Assembly: GCA_023014335.1 (NCBI GenBank)
Contig: JAECYW010000012.1
Span: 2,259,845 to 2,323,844 of the forward strand
From: Galerina marginata
Taxonomy: Eukaryota > Basidiomycota > Agaricomycetes > Agaricales > Galerinaceae
Direction: 5' to 3'
DNA: 64,000 bases
Part shown: piece by piece, positions 10,940-21,652 of the stretch
Layout: each line of letters opens with the position of its first letter
Numbering within the stretch: position 1 is the stretch's first letter
The notes under the pieces: generated by a model
What the model was told of the DNA's origin: nothing
Database searches by the model: none
What the model saw: only the letters and a program-made list of their open reading frames with translations
Made by a program: the position numbers and the translations under genes

Positions 10940-11783
10940 CTAGAAACCCCTACAGCTCGACACCGACGACCTTCCAGACCCATCCGACGCACCAACCAAC
11001 CGCGCGACATCGCCGACACCGCCTGCATCACGCTCATCACCAGCATTCCTCCTACTGCTCAGCCCATTTGACGCAAATTCCGGCGTCGGTACCCCCTCAG
11101 CAATGAATGCTATCCCCGTAATCGACTCGATCCGGTGCATGCGTTCCTGAAGTGCTTGCAGTTGTTCCACGATCATAAGATTTTGACATGGGAGCGACTT
11201 CAGCGGTGGGCAGCCAGCGCTTTGCTTTCGAGTCGGTGTTGGACGTAGCCGACAATGAATCCGAGGAGGGCTGAGTAAAAGGAGTAAGCGCTGAATTCGA
11301 GGTTTGTGAATGTTGCGTTGTGATATATGGGCGCACGCTGCCTGGCGGCGGATTCTCAGAGATTGTAAGGAAGGGGTATGACGGAGGTGTTCGTCGGCCC
11401 CGTTTTCTCTTCCTCCACCTTAGGAAGATGAGACTAATGATAACGGCAGCAAGGGCCCCTAGTGAGACGCCAATGGAAATAGCGAGGGTGGTTCTCCGGG
11501 AGGAAGCTGCGCCTTGGATACCTTGAACTGAAGTAGGGGATACAAGGGCGTCGCTTGGCGAGGGAATTGTGGTAGAAATTTGTGAGATCGTTGAGCGAGC
11601 TGGTGTGGTACCATTGCCATTAAGGAAAGTTGCGATCGGATGGAATAGGTGTGTCCCAGTGGCTTCAAATTTGAGGTCAGAAGCAATCGAGGAGCTGGCC
11701 AAATGCAGCGAAGTGGGTGGTGTTGATTGCATGAAGAGATACGAAAAGAGGAAGACACTTGGTTGACTGCCAGTATTATGCAT
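10940..11783 (-). pseudogene. Membrane protein array copy 2, frameshifted
   Basis: The N-terminal part (11783 to about 11190) reads as the family: Ser/Thr-rich region, helix LAISIGVSLGALAAVIISLI, stop-transfer RWRKRKRGR, then PPGSVRPYIT and KRWLPTAEV. Near 11190 the frame is lost. The family sequence resumes one frame over as PCQNLMIVEQLQALQERM and continues to about 10940. Compared with copy 3, about 20 codons are missing at the junction, so a deletion probably caused the shift. The PPxY motif is also degenerate (PTPEFAS). A shortened protein could still be made from the first frame; it would lack the coiled segment and motif. Confidence 0.7.
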
Positions 11784-12289
11784 TTATATATGCCAGTGGA
11801 CCAGTTGCTAAGCCAGCCTGAGGATACGCCGTTTCCCTCTGACCATCGTGATCTACTCCAGAACTGTGAATGGGAGGCTGCCAGTAAAGTTCCACCACTA
11901 AAAGTATCCATGGCAAATCTATCTGTTGTCAGAACGAGCTGTTTTGGTTTGCCACAGCTACAGATGGGAAGGTTCAGCCAGCATCGTGGTGCAGCCGCGT
12001 CTGTGTGAAGATCTCACCGCCGAAGTGGAACGAAGGACAGCTTGTCCAATTTACCAAGATATTCAGAGTTCGGCTTCCTCCCCAACCCTCGCTTAGCCTA
12101 GTTCACTGCGAACGACGCATTCATAATTTCGCGCACTGACGACCAAGACGACAGGAATCAGCGATCTGATAAATCACTCGAAGAAAGAGGTTACCAACTT
12201 TGGTGCTGACCAGGCAGGTACGAGAAGAGGCAGGACATAAAGAGAAGGTTACGAAACCCACCGACAACTCCAATCACCATGCAGCCCAC
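11784..12289. other. Upstream region of membrane-protein copy 2
   Basis: About 500 bp that resembles the sequence upstream of copy 3 (for example TTACCAAGAT, CGCTTAGCC and GACAGGAATCAGCGAT occur in both, here at about 12050-12165 and there at about 14500-14675). No coding sequence recognised. Confidence 0.45.
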
Positions 12290-12755
12290 AAATATCCTCA
12301 CACTGCATCGCGACCCGTGAAACCCAAAGTCCCAAAATTCCAATCCTCGACCGCTTCATCGCGCTCAAAGACAGACAAGACATCTTTGCCGATGACACGG
12401 AACTGTACACTGATAGGGAAGACACTCTCTATTCATAGCCCCGCACGCGGCTCGAGGACTTGATAGTGGTAAACAGAAGACCAGCAGAGGACAGAACCGC
12501 TAACGGGATTCGGGAACGCCGAAAGCAGGTCACACCAGATCTATGCACGTGATCGCAGAGCAGCTCTTGCCCCTCCCAATGCTCCCATTGCCAAGCATCC
12601 TATCGCGCTCTTCATCTCCTTCTCCCCGTGGCACATCGGCATCGTCCTCAACAGTTCGCGCACGATGGTAGGGGTGCCTAGTTTTGGCGTTGGGAGAAAT
12701 ACGGAGCCCAGCGAGGGCATCGGTAGGAACTGAAAGTCGCGCATGAGGGTTAGAT
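12290..12755 (+). pseudogene. Longest broken copy of the F-box-like gene
   Basis: Two parts of the parent survive. 12290-12450 matches parent residues about 183-235: ILDRFIALK is intact, and RQDIFADDTELYTDREDT replaces the parent RQDVFADDTTLHIDREDA, before a stop. 12600-12755 matches the parent's C-terminus (GIVLNSSRTM, FGVGRN, then a stop). The middle is rearranged. The parent's downstream tract and hairpin H5 follow. Confidence 0.75.
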
Positions 12756-13499
12756 GTGGTTGTAACGCTTCGTAATTCTGGTTTTTTTCTTGGTTTATTT
12801 GACTGATTTATTTCATTTAACTCTAGGTCTTGACGAGTAGGCGGCATCTAACACTCAGGTCTGAGCGTTTCCCATCCGTGACGTCCCCGATCACGCTATG
12901 TACGCAACGGTACGCTTTGGATTGTAAATTTTGATGTCGGCATCAGGATGTCTGGAGAGTAAAAGATTCGGGCATCTAGATCTTACATCTGGTTACTTTC
13001 AAATAGTTTGGACCGTTGCAACTGCGTCTAATTGAAGAACGAAGCCAATCCGGCTTACATTGGAGTTGGTGATTTAAAAATTTGATACAAATACGTTGAC
13101 CATTTTTATTCGTTTCTATAACAGCGTCATGATATCTATACGGACCAGTTCGAACTTTCAATTAGGTATATGGTCTGTGCAGGGGTATATATGAAGACTC
13201 GACAATTTTGACAAGCCTTGTCCAATTCCAGTCCAAAGCGTCCGACTGAACTGGCTACTCCTCCTCAGCTTCACCCATGCTGACTGTTGAATAGCATGGA
13301 GACGAAGGCCAACTCATCCGTGGTCATTATCAGGACAGGATATTCAAAAGCAAGGAGGGAAAGTCTGATGTCAAACACCTAGGATTGAATCCTACTCCTT
13401 CCCGGGCGGCTTGACACCGACGAGCATCCCAGACTCGTCCGACGTACCATGACGGGTTAAACCGTCTACGCCACACCCCCAACGGTGCCTGTTCCGCGC
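12756..13499. repeat. Array spacer with hairpin H5
   Basis: Parent downstream tract, hairpin H5, and a tract shared with 7740-7990 upstream of the stop of membrane-protein copy 1 (GGCGGCTCGACACCGACGAG there, GGCGGCTTGACACCGACGAG here). This shows that one duplicated unit ran from the F-box-gene fragment into the membrane-protein gene. Confidence 0.6.
12904..13019. repeat. Array hairpin H5
   Basis: Outer GCAACGGT (12904-12911) and ACCGTTGC (13012-13019), perfect. Middle GATGTCGG (12933-12940) and CTTACATC (12982-12989), one mismatch and one G-U. Inner GATGTCTGG (12947-12955) and TCGGGCATC (12968-12976), all paired as RNA. Confidence 0.7.
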
Positions 13500-14342
13500 T
13501 CATCTCGTACTGGTCGCTCTATCCGACACATATTCCGGTGGTGGCACGTCCTCAGCGACGAAAGTGATCCTCGCAATTGACTCGATCTGGTGTACTCGTT
13601 CCTGAAGCCGTTGAAGCTGTTCCGCCATTACAGCATTTTGGTCAGCCAGCGGGAGACGCTGCAGAGCTACATCCGCGGTAGAGGGTGTTACTATTAATGG
13701 CGGCTGTGCGACTCCAGCGGCAGGGAGCCAGTGCCTTGCTTTCGAGTTGGTGTTGGACACTGAATTTGACGTTTGCGAATGTTGTGATGTGATGTATGGG
13801 CGTACGCTGCCTGGTGGCGCCGGCCTCTCGGATATTAAAAGGGGGTCACCGTCTCGCGGAAAAAGTGTTTGTCGGCCCCGTCTCCACTTTATGAGGCTTA
13901 GACTAATAATAACAGCAGCGACGATCCCTAGTGAGACGCCGATGGGAATGCTGGGGGTGGTTTTCTGGTGGGAGACTGTGGCTGACATCCCTTGGCCTTG
14001 CGTAGGGGATCCAGGAAAGTCGCTTGAGGAAGGAATTATAGTAGAAATTTGAGTGATCAATGTGCCAGCGAAGGTGTCACTTGAGGAAAAAGTTGTTGCA
14101 GGATTGTGTGTATGTGTAATCAGTGTTGCTTGTATTATAGTGCGACTTGGAAGAAGTCCTATGATACCACCAGGACCGAAAAGTGAACCTGGTCCCGGAG
14201 GGGGCAGGTCCGTCTCATTGTGGTGTGCTACACCGCGAGTACCCGATGTGGTCGAAATAACTTTGGAAGGTCGTCCGCCTGCATTAGATCCCTTGCGAGG
14301 GTCTGCATGAGCCATTACTGGATGTGGAAAGAGTTTGGCCAA
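13500..14342 (-). CDS. Single-pass membrane protein with PPxY motif (array copy 3)
   Basis: 280 residues. Ser/Thr-rich N-terminal region, hydrophobic helix at about 131-151 (SIPIGVSLGIVAAVIISLSL), basic stop-transfer KWRRGR, then APPGSVRPYIT, ARHWLPAAG and a heptad-like QNAVMAEQLQRLQERVHQI. The C-terminus contains VPPPEYVS with the PPxY motif at 268-271. It ends TSTR-stop, where copy 1 continues about 40 residues further, so this copy is truncated at the C-terminus. The N-terminus is longer than in copy 1 and includes a Gly/Pro-rich stretch. Upstream and downstream sequence is shared with other array units. The frame is intact; expression unknown. Confidence 0.65.
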   Translation of the reverse strand: MAKLFPHPVMAHADPRKGSNAGGRPSKVISTTSGTRGVAHHNETDLPPPGPGSLFGPGGIIGLLPSRTIIQATLITHTHNPATTFSSSDTFAGTLITQISTIIPSSSDFPGSPTQGQGMSATVSHQKTTPSIPIGVSLGIVAAVIISLSLIKWRRGRQTLFPRDGDPLLISERPAPPGSVRPYITSQHSQTSNSVSNTNSKARHWLPAAGVAQPPLIVTPSTADVALQRLPLADQNAVMAEQLQRLQERVHQIESIARITFVAEDVPPPEYVSDRATSTR

Positions 14343-15552
14343 CTGCTTGGCTACCGGGTGGTATGCGTTTATGTAGGACCAGAGTTGCTAAGCCAATTCA
14401 CCCTCTTGATCATCGTGATCTGAAACTGTGAATGAGAGCTCAAAACTTATTGTATCCACCGCAAATTTATCCGTCGTATAGAATGAGTTATTGATCAAAT
14501 TACCAAGATGGAAAGTTCACTTCCTCCTCAAGCCATCGCTTAGCCAATTTCACTGATTTACCGATGGACTTGACATCGTGGACCGTGAATGTATCACAAT
14601 GCACGGTCCAGGTGGCACATGTACAGAAAACGCACTTATAGCGTCGCACGCGCGATCAAGATGACAGGAATCAGCGATGTGAATAGATAGGAAGGTCATG
14701 ATCAATCAGTTCTCTAAGCAATAAGTTGAACTGTTGCACAAACGACGAAGGCTAGAATATATCTATAATATTGGATTAAATGTTCAGAATGCCACCCTTG
14801 AGTGCAGAGAATATTCTTGAACCATAATTTCTTTCAAAACATTTAATGGCCAAGAAACACTGCCAAATCGGACCAGCCAAGTCGACAGACTTGCTCTCCT
14901 CTGTGGCTCAAAGCCAACGAGGGTTTCAGATGCGTTGAATACGCCATTACCATCCGCCTTCAAATTGCTATGCCGTCGCACCAGCTGCAGTGGTTTGGCA
15001 GAGGTTTAAATTATGGCTGACAATCACAAAACTCTGAATGGATGGTTCTGAGAGCATAAAAAAATGGTTACAAGTGTCTCTGTCCAGAATCTTACTAAAC
15101 AGGATGCAAATGAAGGTATGTACGGCTATGACAGTTGTTACTACTTCGTAGTTCTGATACATGGGTATGACTTCGAGAAGTTTATGTTACAAAATCAAAG
15201 GGAAGTCGAGGAGTGCGTGGCTACTACAAATAATACTGCTTTGCAAGCTAGAGCGACAAATGGAGGGATATTCTACGACTTGAGAACAAAATATACAAGA
15301 TACAATACTGAATTTGGAAATGTGGCGCACCAACGGGCCACTCGGACCGCGCGATAACGATGTTATCCAATGGAGCCACACCTCTTGTCCGGAGTGATGC
15401 ATATTCCAGCCGGAACATCATAGATAGAATATGCGGTCTTTAGTATCAAACCTTACCGTCTCCCTGTGTGCTACTCAGCCATCGCCTTGACGAATGTACT
15501 TACACAGCGAAGGCGTGCAGATTAAGCGCTCGCCCACACGTGATCACCATCG
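14343..15552. repeat. Upstream of copy 3 and array block X, copy 2
   Basis: 14343-14660 should contain the copy 3 promoter. 14660-15450 is the second copy of block X, with GTGCGTGGCTACTACAAATA near 15213 and AATTTGGAAATGTGGCGCA near 15312 as anchors. Frames here are short and broken. Confidence 0.55.
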
Positions 15553-16647
15553 TTACTTTTGCCGACTCTGACGTGGACCGTGGTCAGCGCTATCCACGGG
15601 ACTCATTCGTTCCGAAGCATACTCTGGTGGAGGCACCCCCTCCACATCTATTCTCCCTATGATACCGACCTGTTGGGCATATCTGAGAATTTCGTGCACT
15701 TGTTCCTCCGCCAATGTGTTTGGATCTAGAACGAATGGGGGAATTCCTAGCATCGAAAGGGGGCCATTTCCCTCGGTACGCATGGTTACCTGCGCCTCTG
15801 GTGTTTCACCTCGGCCTAGGGCGGAGACAGGGTTCCTGAGTGTCAACCACCGCCCAACCGTACCGCCACGAGCGGTTACGGACACCCGAGTTCTGGTTTT
15901 TATGGCAGATAGAAATGCTGGCGGTGGAACTCGGTAAGGCTGCAGACCGCCAATTGGAATATTCATGTCGTTGATAATTGACCTCTTTTCTATGTCGCCA
16001 ATGCCTGCATCTTCTGGCTCTGTGAATGCATTCACTGATGTTTTGTCCCTCCGAGTCGTTCTCCTCCGTCTAAGAAAAAGAAAGGATAAAGAAACGACTA
16101 AGACGAGTGCGAGGGGAAGGGCGATGGAAATAACCACAATTGATTTTGAGGGAGTGGACTTGTGCTTTGATGAATACTGTGTGGGGAGTGTGAGGGTTGA
16201 AGATGGGCCTGAGGACGACGAAGATTTAGATAACAGAGGTGGAAACGACAGAGCAGGAGTGGAATTCGTCGAATGCGATACTGAGGTTTGTTCCAGGACG
16301 GAATTACTATGTGAAGGAGATCCAGCTGCTGGAGCTGCAAGGAAGCCATTGCGAGAAGTTGTAAAAGGAGTATGTTGTGAAGAGGAAACCTTGGAAGGAA
16401 TATTGGCTGTGCTGGAGAATGTAGAGTTAAGAGGAGTGGGGGAAGTTGTTGGCAGCGGTAGCATCGAGGAAGGCAGCTTACTGCAATAGGCTATGGTTAT
16501 GTGATGAAGATTCCGAGAAAAGACAGTGAGAGTTGAGCACAGGAGAGCGAGTATTAGCGCATGAAAGGGTGAAATATTCTGATAACAAATACAGCCTAGG
16601 ACGTCCTTTATAAACTCTGGACACCAGTTTTGAAGCTGGAAACACAT
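15553..16647 (-). CDS. Single-pass membrane protein with PPxY motif (divergent fourth member)
   Basis: 364 residues. A hydrophobic segment near residues 28-44 (FHALILALLCSTLTVF) may be a signal sequence; ATG for residue 62 is an alternative start. A long Ser/Thr/Pro-rich region follows, then a helix at about 169-192 (SIVVISIALPLALVLVVSLS) and stop-transfer RRRRTTRR. The cytoplasmic part has GGLQPYRVPPPAFLS, VGRWLTLRNP and, near the end, EGVPPPEYASERM with the PPxY motif. It aligns to the array copies only at these points, so it may be the older relative from which the array arose or simply an outgroup. Block X lies just downstream. Confidence 0.68.
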   Translation of the reverse strand: MCFQLQNWCPEFIKDVLGCICYQNISPFHALILALLCSTLTVFSRNLHHITIAYCSKLPSSMLPLPTTSPTPLNSTFSSTANIPSKVSSSQHTPFTTSRNGFLAAPAAGSPSHSNSVLEQTSVSHSTNSTPALSFPPLLSKSSSSSGPSSTLTLPTQYSSKHKSTPSKSIVVISIALPLALVLVVSLSFLFLRRRRTTRRDKTSVNAFTEPEDAGIGDIEKRSIINDMNIPIGGLQPYRVPPPAFLSAIKTRTRVSVTARGGTVGRWLTLRNPVSALGRGETPEAQVTMRTEGNGPLSMLGIPPFVLDPNTLAEEQVHEILRYAQQVGIIGRIDVEGVPPPEYASERMSPVDSADHGPRQSRQK

Positions 16648-19600
16648 TTCTCCTTCTCCAACCCTGAGCGTTACAGGATATCAAGGTCAAAAGATCCGAA
16701 TCGGACATCGGTAGGCCGCTCATGTTAGTACGCGAATGTGTTTCAATGCGACTAAATTTTGTCCCGGACATCCACCACAAAGCTCCGTTAGCTTTATGAC
16801 CTCCAAGCATCGCGCAATACGGGTTTTATGCTGTTATTTTGTGCTTCAATGAGCTTGTCGCTAGTATGACTCGTTCAATTTGGAAATACTATGACATAAA
16901 CGATTGAGTAGGTTCAGTTGGCTTGAGGTCAAGTCGGGTCATAGAAAATTGCGCCGGCAGCATCTAAATGCCGGCCTAAAGCTGTCCTTGTATTCTGCAT
17001 ATATGTCCTGGTTACCTACAGTTGCTCAGCGAAGATCATATTTCGAATATAACTTTGAACTGTGGCTGAGGTACTTGCTCGGTTGGTCGTCCAATCGGAT
17101 TCGGATGCGGCGTCCTCGACTATTTGGGTTATCCGAAATTTGTCGTGGAGACTAGAGAGACAGGTGAATGTTATCTTCTGTAGCTCTAAACACAGAATAA
17201 AGTTCCATCCTATAGAATCTATGCTACTGAACTAAATTAAAATTACGCCGAATTTTTGACGACCTCGCTGGGAGTTCTACTCTTTCACCGGATGTTTATA
17301 TAATGGGAGTGTCAGACTGGTCGAACGCACTTTTGCTAAGCGCCGGCGGCTTTTTGCCCACCTCTTCGGAGTCTTGCGTCTCCCATCCACTGCGACACAT
17401 ATTGCGGAAAGGACACACTTTCCGCTCCAAGTAGCTCTATCAACTCGATCTGCTGCAACTCTTCCAAGAACCCGCAGTTGTTCCATAAGCACGCAATTGG
17501 CCCATTGAAATTGGATGCAGAGTTGAGGAGGTTTAGGCAAAACCTACGACCTATTTTTAGACTCAGAGTCGGTGTTTCGAATTCGACCTCAATTTCTCAC
17601 TTCCTCACTTACCATCTCGCCACGACTGACTACGACACTATTGCCGGCGTCCAGCCTCCTACGTCGTCGATGCCGGTGACGCTATGCCATCGCCGCTGCC
17701 TCGACCTACGTTGACATGAAGAATGCAGGTTCCCGTCCACCTTGTCGACGGCCGTCGATGTGCTTGACCTCCCACACATCATCGACGTGGCCGCCGCGTT
17801 CCAGATGTCTTGCCTAAATCAGATCAACAATTCTGTTAATTGTCGATCTTGGCTTCTCATTACCAACACCAACACCACCCTTCCCTTCCCTGCTTTCCCT
17901 GCTCGTCCCGCCCCTCAAAGCTTTGATGTAAGTGTCATTTTCAAACATATTTTTGTTTTCTAACGTGCCTTCAAGTTGTTGGTTCCGAATGGCGCTAACA
18001 AATGCATACACGCCGTGAGCCCCTCACTTCTTCAGCATGTGGGCCGGCGTTCGAGGGATTTGTTAGGTCATGAGGCAAGGGTATGAGGAGAGAGATCCTT
18101 GGAGAATGATATTCACCATTGCGCCCATGGCTGCCCCCCGTGGGCCGCACCCAGAACATCTCACTGTTCAATGCCCACACGACCACGGCAATAACGTCTC
18201 CAATACGTCCTTGGCTCTGCCAATCCTCCCTCCTTCCTACTTCTACCATCCCCACTTCAAGTTTTCGACGTATCCGTATCCAGCTTGGAATATGTTGGGG
18301 CGAGCCACAAAACGGCGGGCGTCGACTACTATCACCATCTACTCTGAGTCCGCCGCCACCAATGCCACTCCCCTGACGCCTCCTTTGCCCTTACACCCGT
18401 CGGCAGGAGATGCAGCGGTATGACCCTCGTGCTGCTCCTGCAATACGTTGTTCCGAGGCCAGCAGCAGCAGCAACAATGTCGCTGTCGGTAAGACAGCAA
18501 GAATATGACGGAAGCAGTCCCTGCCACTGCTCTGCAGGAATGTAAGGTCGTCCGTTAGGTGGGGACGAGGCGGTGAATGTTCGTCACCCCATTCACATCT
18601 TTCCTCGAGTCGAACTCTGTCCTATCCTCTAACTGTGGCCAATACCCTCGACCACCCTCGATCACCCTCGACCCCGCCCGTGTGGCTCAAGCCACCGCGC
18701 CTTCTTGCCCGCTTTCTTCATGTCGGATGTGGCATATCCACCGATCATCGCCGCACTTACCTTTCTTTTCACACGAACGACATCGACGCGGATGACATGA
18801 CCTCATCACCAGGGCTCCTCCACGCCACGCCATCGTTGCTCTTCCTCCACCCGCGTCGACGTGACTAACGCAGCCCCGTGTCTGTTTCTTCAACCTCTGT
18901 GGATATGGTTGGCGGTGCCCCACCTCTTCGACGTGGCAGAAGCTGACGTCCCCACCACCGCCTACGACGCTGATGCAGGTGACCCCACTACGCCGCTGCA
19001 TTCTCTGCCCATGTCGATGCGGCTAATACAGCCCCTCGACCCTGCTTCAACCGCCGTGTATACAGTTGACCGCCACACCTTGTGACCTAGCCGCCTCATA
19101 CCACTACCACCACCTCTAATGACATTGACACCGATGACGATGCCACCATACCGCCTCCACCTCTAACGTCAAAGCACAACGTCAACTTTAACCCCAGGGT
19201 TGTCGAGGAGAGCACGTATACGACAAGTCGCACGAGGCAGTCACGGAGCTTGCGCCGCGTACGGCGGCTCAAGCAGCGCGTGGTCCGTAGGCGCACAGTC
19301 AGTATGGCATTCAAAGGAATTGAGCACCATAGCTTAACATTTGTACTTGATTGATCTCATCCATTCGCTTTCTTACTTCCATGCACTACGTACTGTTGTT
19401 GTAAGTATTTTTTCTTGCTTTACCCTCTACTATTCTTTGCTGGTGAGTGGTTATGTTCATATTGAAATGGTCTCGAAATTTACATGGCATTGGTAGGGCA
19501 ATAATATGGCTTATTGCCTGCTTAATGTCATTCATGTGGCGTTCAGCCCTACAGCAAAACCCGAACAATGCTGTGCTGCCTCTACAATCGGCACTTGGTC

Positions 19601-19915
19601 CTTAATCATAAATAGAAACACGTCGGAAGTTGGATGGTTCTGTGGTGATATTCTCGATGATAGCAGAAGTCGAGTTGTGAGAAAGGGGCTTGGTTTGGGG
19701 CCACAGGATTGTAAATGCGGTGTAATCACAAGATGCTTGATCTTCCTGGGATGACATTGTCATTAAATTAAGTCGACATTCCCACTCAACGATTTATTGA
19801 CCCTGATTATCCACTGCTGAAGCCTTGGTTCGTTCATTCTGACTACCCCATCCCGCGTCAAGAACGCCTTCCTGATACTTACTTCATTGTTAAAAGGACC
19901 ACTACGCAACGACAA
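16648..19915. other. Gene-poor 3.3 kb, partly GC-rich and degenerate
   Basis: No gene I can support. 17560-19320 is richer in CTCGAC/CCACC-type words than its surroundings, with many short overlapping frames. The longest interpretable one, 19091-19354, reads without a stop (TSKHNVNFNPRVVEESTYTT within it) but lacks an early ATG and matches nothing I know. It could be an eroded transposon or gene remnant. Confidence 0.4.
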
Positions 19916-21652
19916 ATGCCATCCCAGCGCACCCGCCCACAATCCTCCAGGGCAATGAACCAGAAGGCGGGTTCAAACCTCTCTCAACCTCTTCTTCCGC
20001 GATCTTTTATCGACGACTTAGAGCGTACATTAAACGTCAATTTTCAGGGTGTGTCAGGAGTCTACAAAGAAGACCGGCACTCCTTTCGACTACAGATGCG
20101 GGACTGGTCGCAACCCGTCAATGCCTCGCCTAACTCTTCCTTCGGTGCCGCTACGACCGCTGATGGGGCCTATACAGCAAACCGAACTCTCCTCCACCTA
20201 GGAGCTATGTTTGGCGATGTCTTGTCCGTCTGCGAACTTATTTATTGCGGCGCAACGCCAGATATGGCAGACCAAAACGGATTTACAGCCGTCTTCATCT
20301 CGCTTGCTCAAGCGGCTAGGTTTCATCAATCCGACATAGCCCATCGGTTAAGCTATACAGGAGCTCCACTCCAAATGCACATTGCGCCTGTACGCGAAAG
20401 CATGGATAGGCAAAAGGCTCTTCGATGCCTTTCCTGCGTCACCCGCATTTTAATCGAGCAACATGTAGACGTCAATCAAACCCGTCAGGGCGTGTCTCTG
20501 TTGCAGCTTGCCTGCATTGCGAAAGACTGGGAGACGGTAAAATTACTCCTTCGCCACGGCGCTGTTGACTCCGTCTCCACCAGCAGGGACAGCTTTCGAT
20601 CCGCCGTCCCTTCTTCGACCGATAGAAATAAGGTTTCCCAACTCCTGAAAGAACACGCACAAGGTAAGACAGAAAATTGGCAAAGGCCTCCCCGCAAGTG
20701 TCCTTGTTGGTCCGGAAAGGATGTTGTTGACTGCCACGGTAAAGAAGGCGCACGAATTTCCTATCCCAGCGACTACGTCTGCGTTTGCGGTTCCACCAAG
20801 ATCTATAAAAAATGTTGTTCGCGCAAACGGACTGTTTACGAGTCTTGGGATTTTGCACAGAACAGAATCCTGCAGGATTTCGATTTATTGGAAAAGCAAC
20901 CGAAGGAATTTTATGACAATCTTGACCAGAACCTTGGCGAGTTAAACGTGGCCCTTGAGCGCTTGAACAAAATGGGTCTGTCACTCAAAGACGTTGGCAT
21001 ACCACTTCCGGGCACAAGCCAGAGTCCAGAAGAAGCAACGGCATTTGGGCATAAAGCAATGAAGCATGGCTTAGTAGATCCTGCTTTTGGATATGCCATG
21101 GTGAGATTCGGAAAGATGTATCCTGTGTAAGCTGCATTATTTTATTCATTCTATCCAGCACCTTTAACAACTTGAACCATCAAATTAATTTGTGTCTCCT
21201 TACAGGCCAGTTCGAGGAATACACAGCAGGACTATAATGGAACGCTCGCAGGAATCATGGAACAGACTCATTGATGAATATATCGCAACCGGAACAGACA
21301 AGCGCTCTGTGTTTGACATTGAAGCGGCAGCAAAAATCGCGGCCTGGAACGGACCATACGTGCGCAGGTGCGAAGGGCCAACATGTGGGAAGCTTGAATT
21401 TCGAGATGTCGAAAAGCTTCAGCAATGCACGACATGCAAACTTGTGAGTCAACTATAATTTCGATGTAGTATTTGCAATTAATCCTTTGATCCCTTTCAT
21501 GAAAGTCTTCCTATTGCGGACGGGCATGTCAGAAAGCTGACTGGGAAAGCCATAAGACGGTCTGCAATACCCAAGGTCAGGAGCCTCAGAGACTACCATC
21601 GCAAATGACCTTGATGAATTTGATTGCCAATCCTGAATGGTTGATGGATTGA
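19916..21652 (+). CDS. Ankyrin / SEC-C-like / MYND zinc-finger protein
   Basis: Three exons (19916-21126, 21206-21443, 21506-21652) with matching phases give 531 residues. Ankyrin-like repeats include TLLHLGAMFGDVLSVCELIY and SLLQLACIAKDWETVKLLLR. A paired cysteine segment follows (CPCWSGKDVVDCHG and VCVCGSTKIYKKCC); the second half matches the SEC-C pattern CxCGSxKxYKKCC. A C-terminal MYND finger is split by intron 2: CEGPTCGK, LQQCTTCK, then SSYCGRACQKADWESHKTVC, with all zinc-binding Cys/His in place. MYND fingers usually bind proline-rich peptides; no enzymatic SET domain is present. The partner is unknown. Architecture is convincing; the function is not. Confidence 0.88.

Larger units (their letters stand above)
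4888..15460. repeat. Nested tandem-duplication array (F-box-gene 3' end plus membrane-protein gene units)
   Basis: Sequence just downstream of the F-box-like gene recurs several times. One tract (a T/G-rich run, then TCTAGGTCTTGACNANTAG, then a GTCCGATAT-like motif) occurs at about 4935-5020, 6127-6175, 7209-7285, 9298-9385, 10175-10250 and 12785-12850. Five copies are followed by a hairpin; the 10.2 kb copy stops before it. A second tract recurs at about 5700-6010, 6545-6840 and 9968-10100 (markers TTCCTGCTAAGTATGGCTCG and CGCCTAAGTA). A third links 10360-10870 to 14660-15450. The array is interleaved with minus-strand membrane-protein genes at 7923-8711, 10940-11783 and 13500-14342. Copies differ by point changes and deletions, so duplication was repeated and old. 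Confidence 0.8.

Noticed and set aside
19091..19354. Stop-free plus-strand stretch of 87 codons
   Set aside because: Lacks an early start and any match; possibly an eroded coding remnant, not enough to call a gene.
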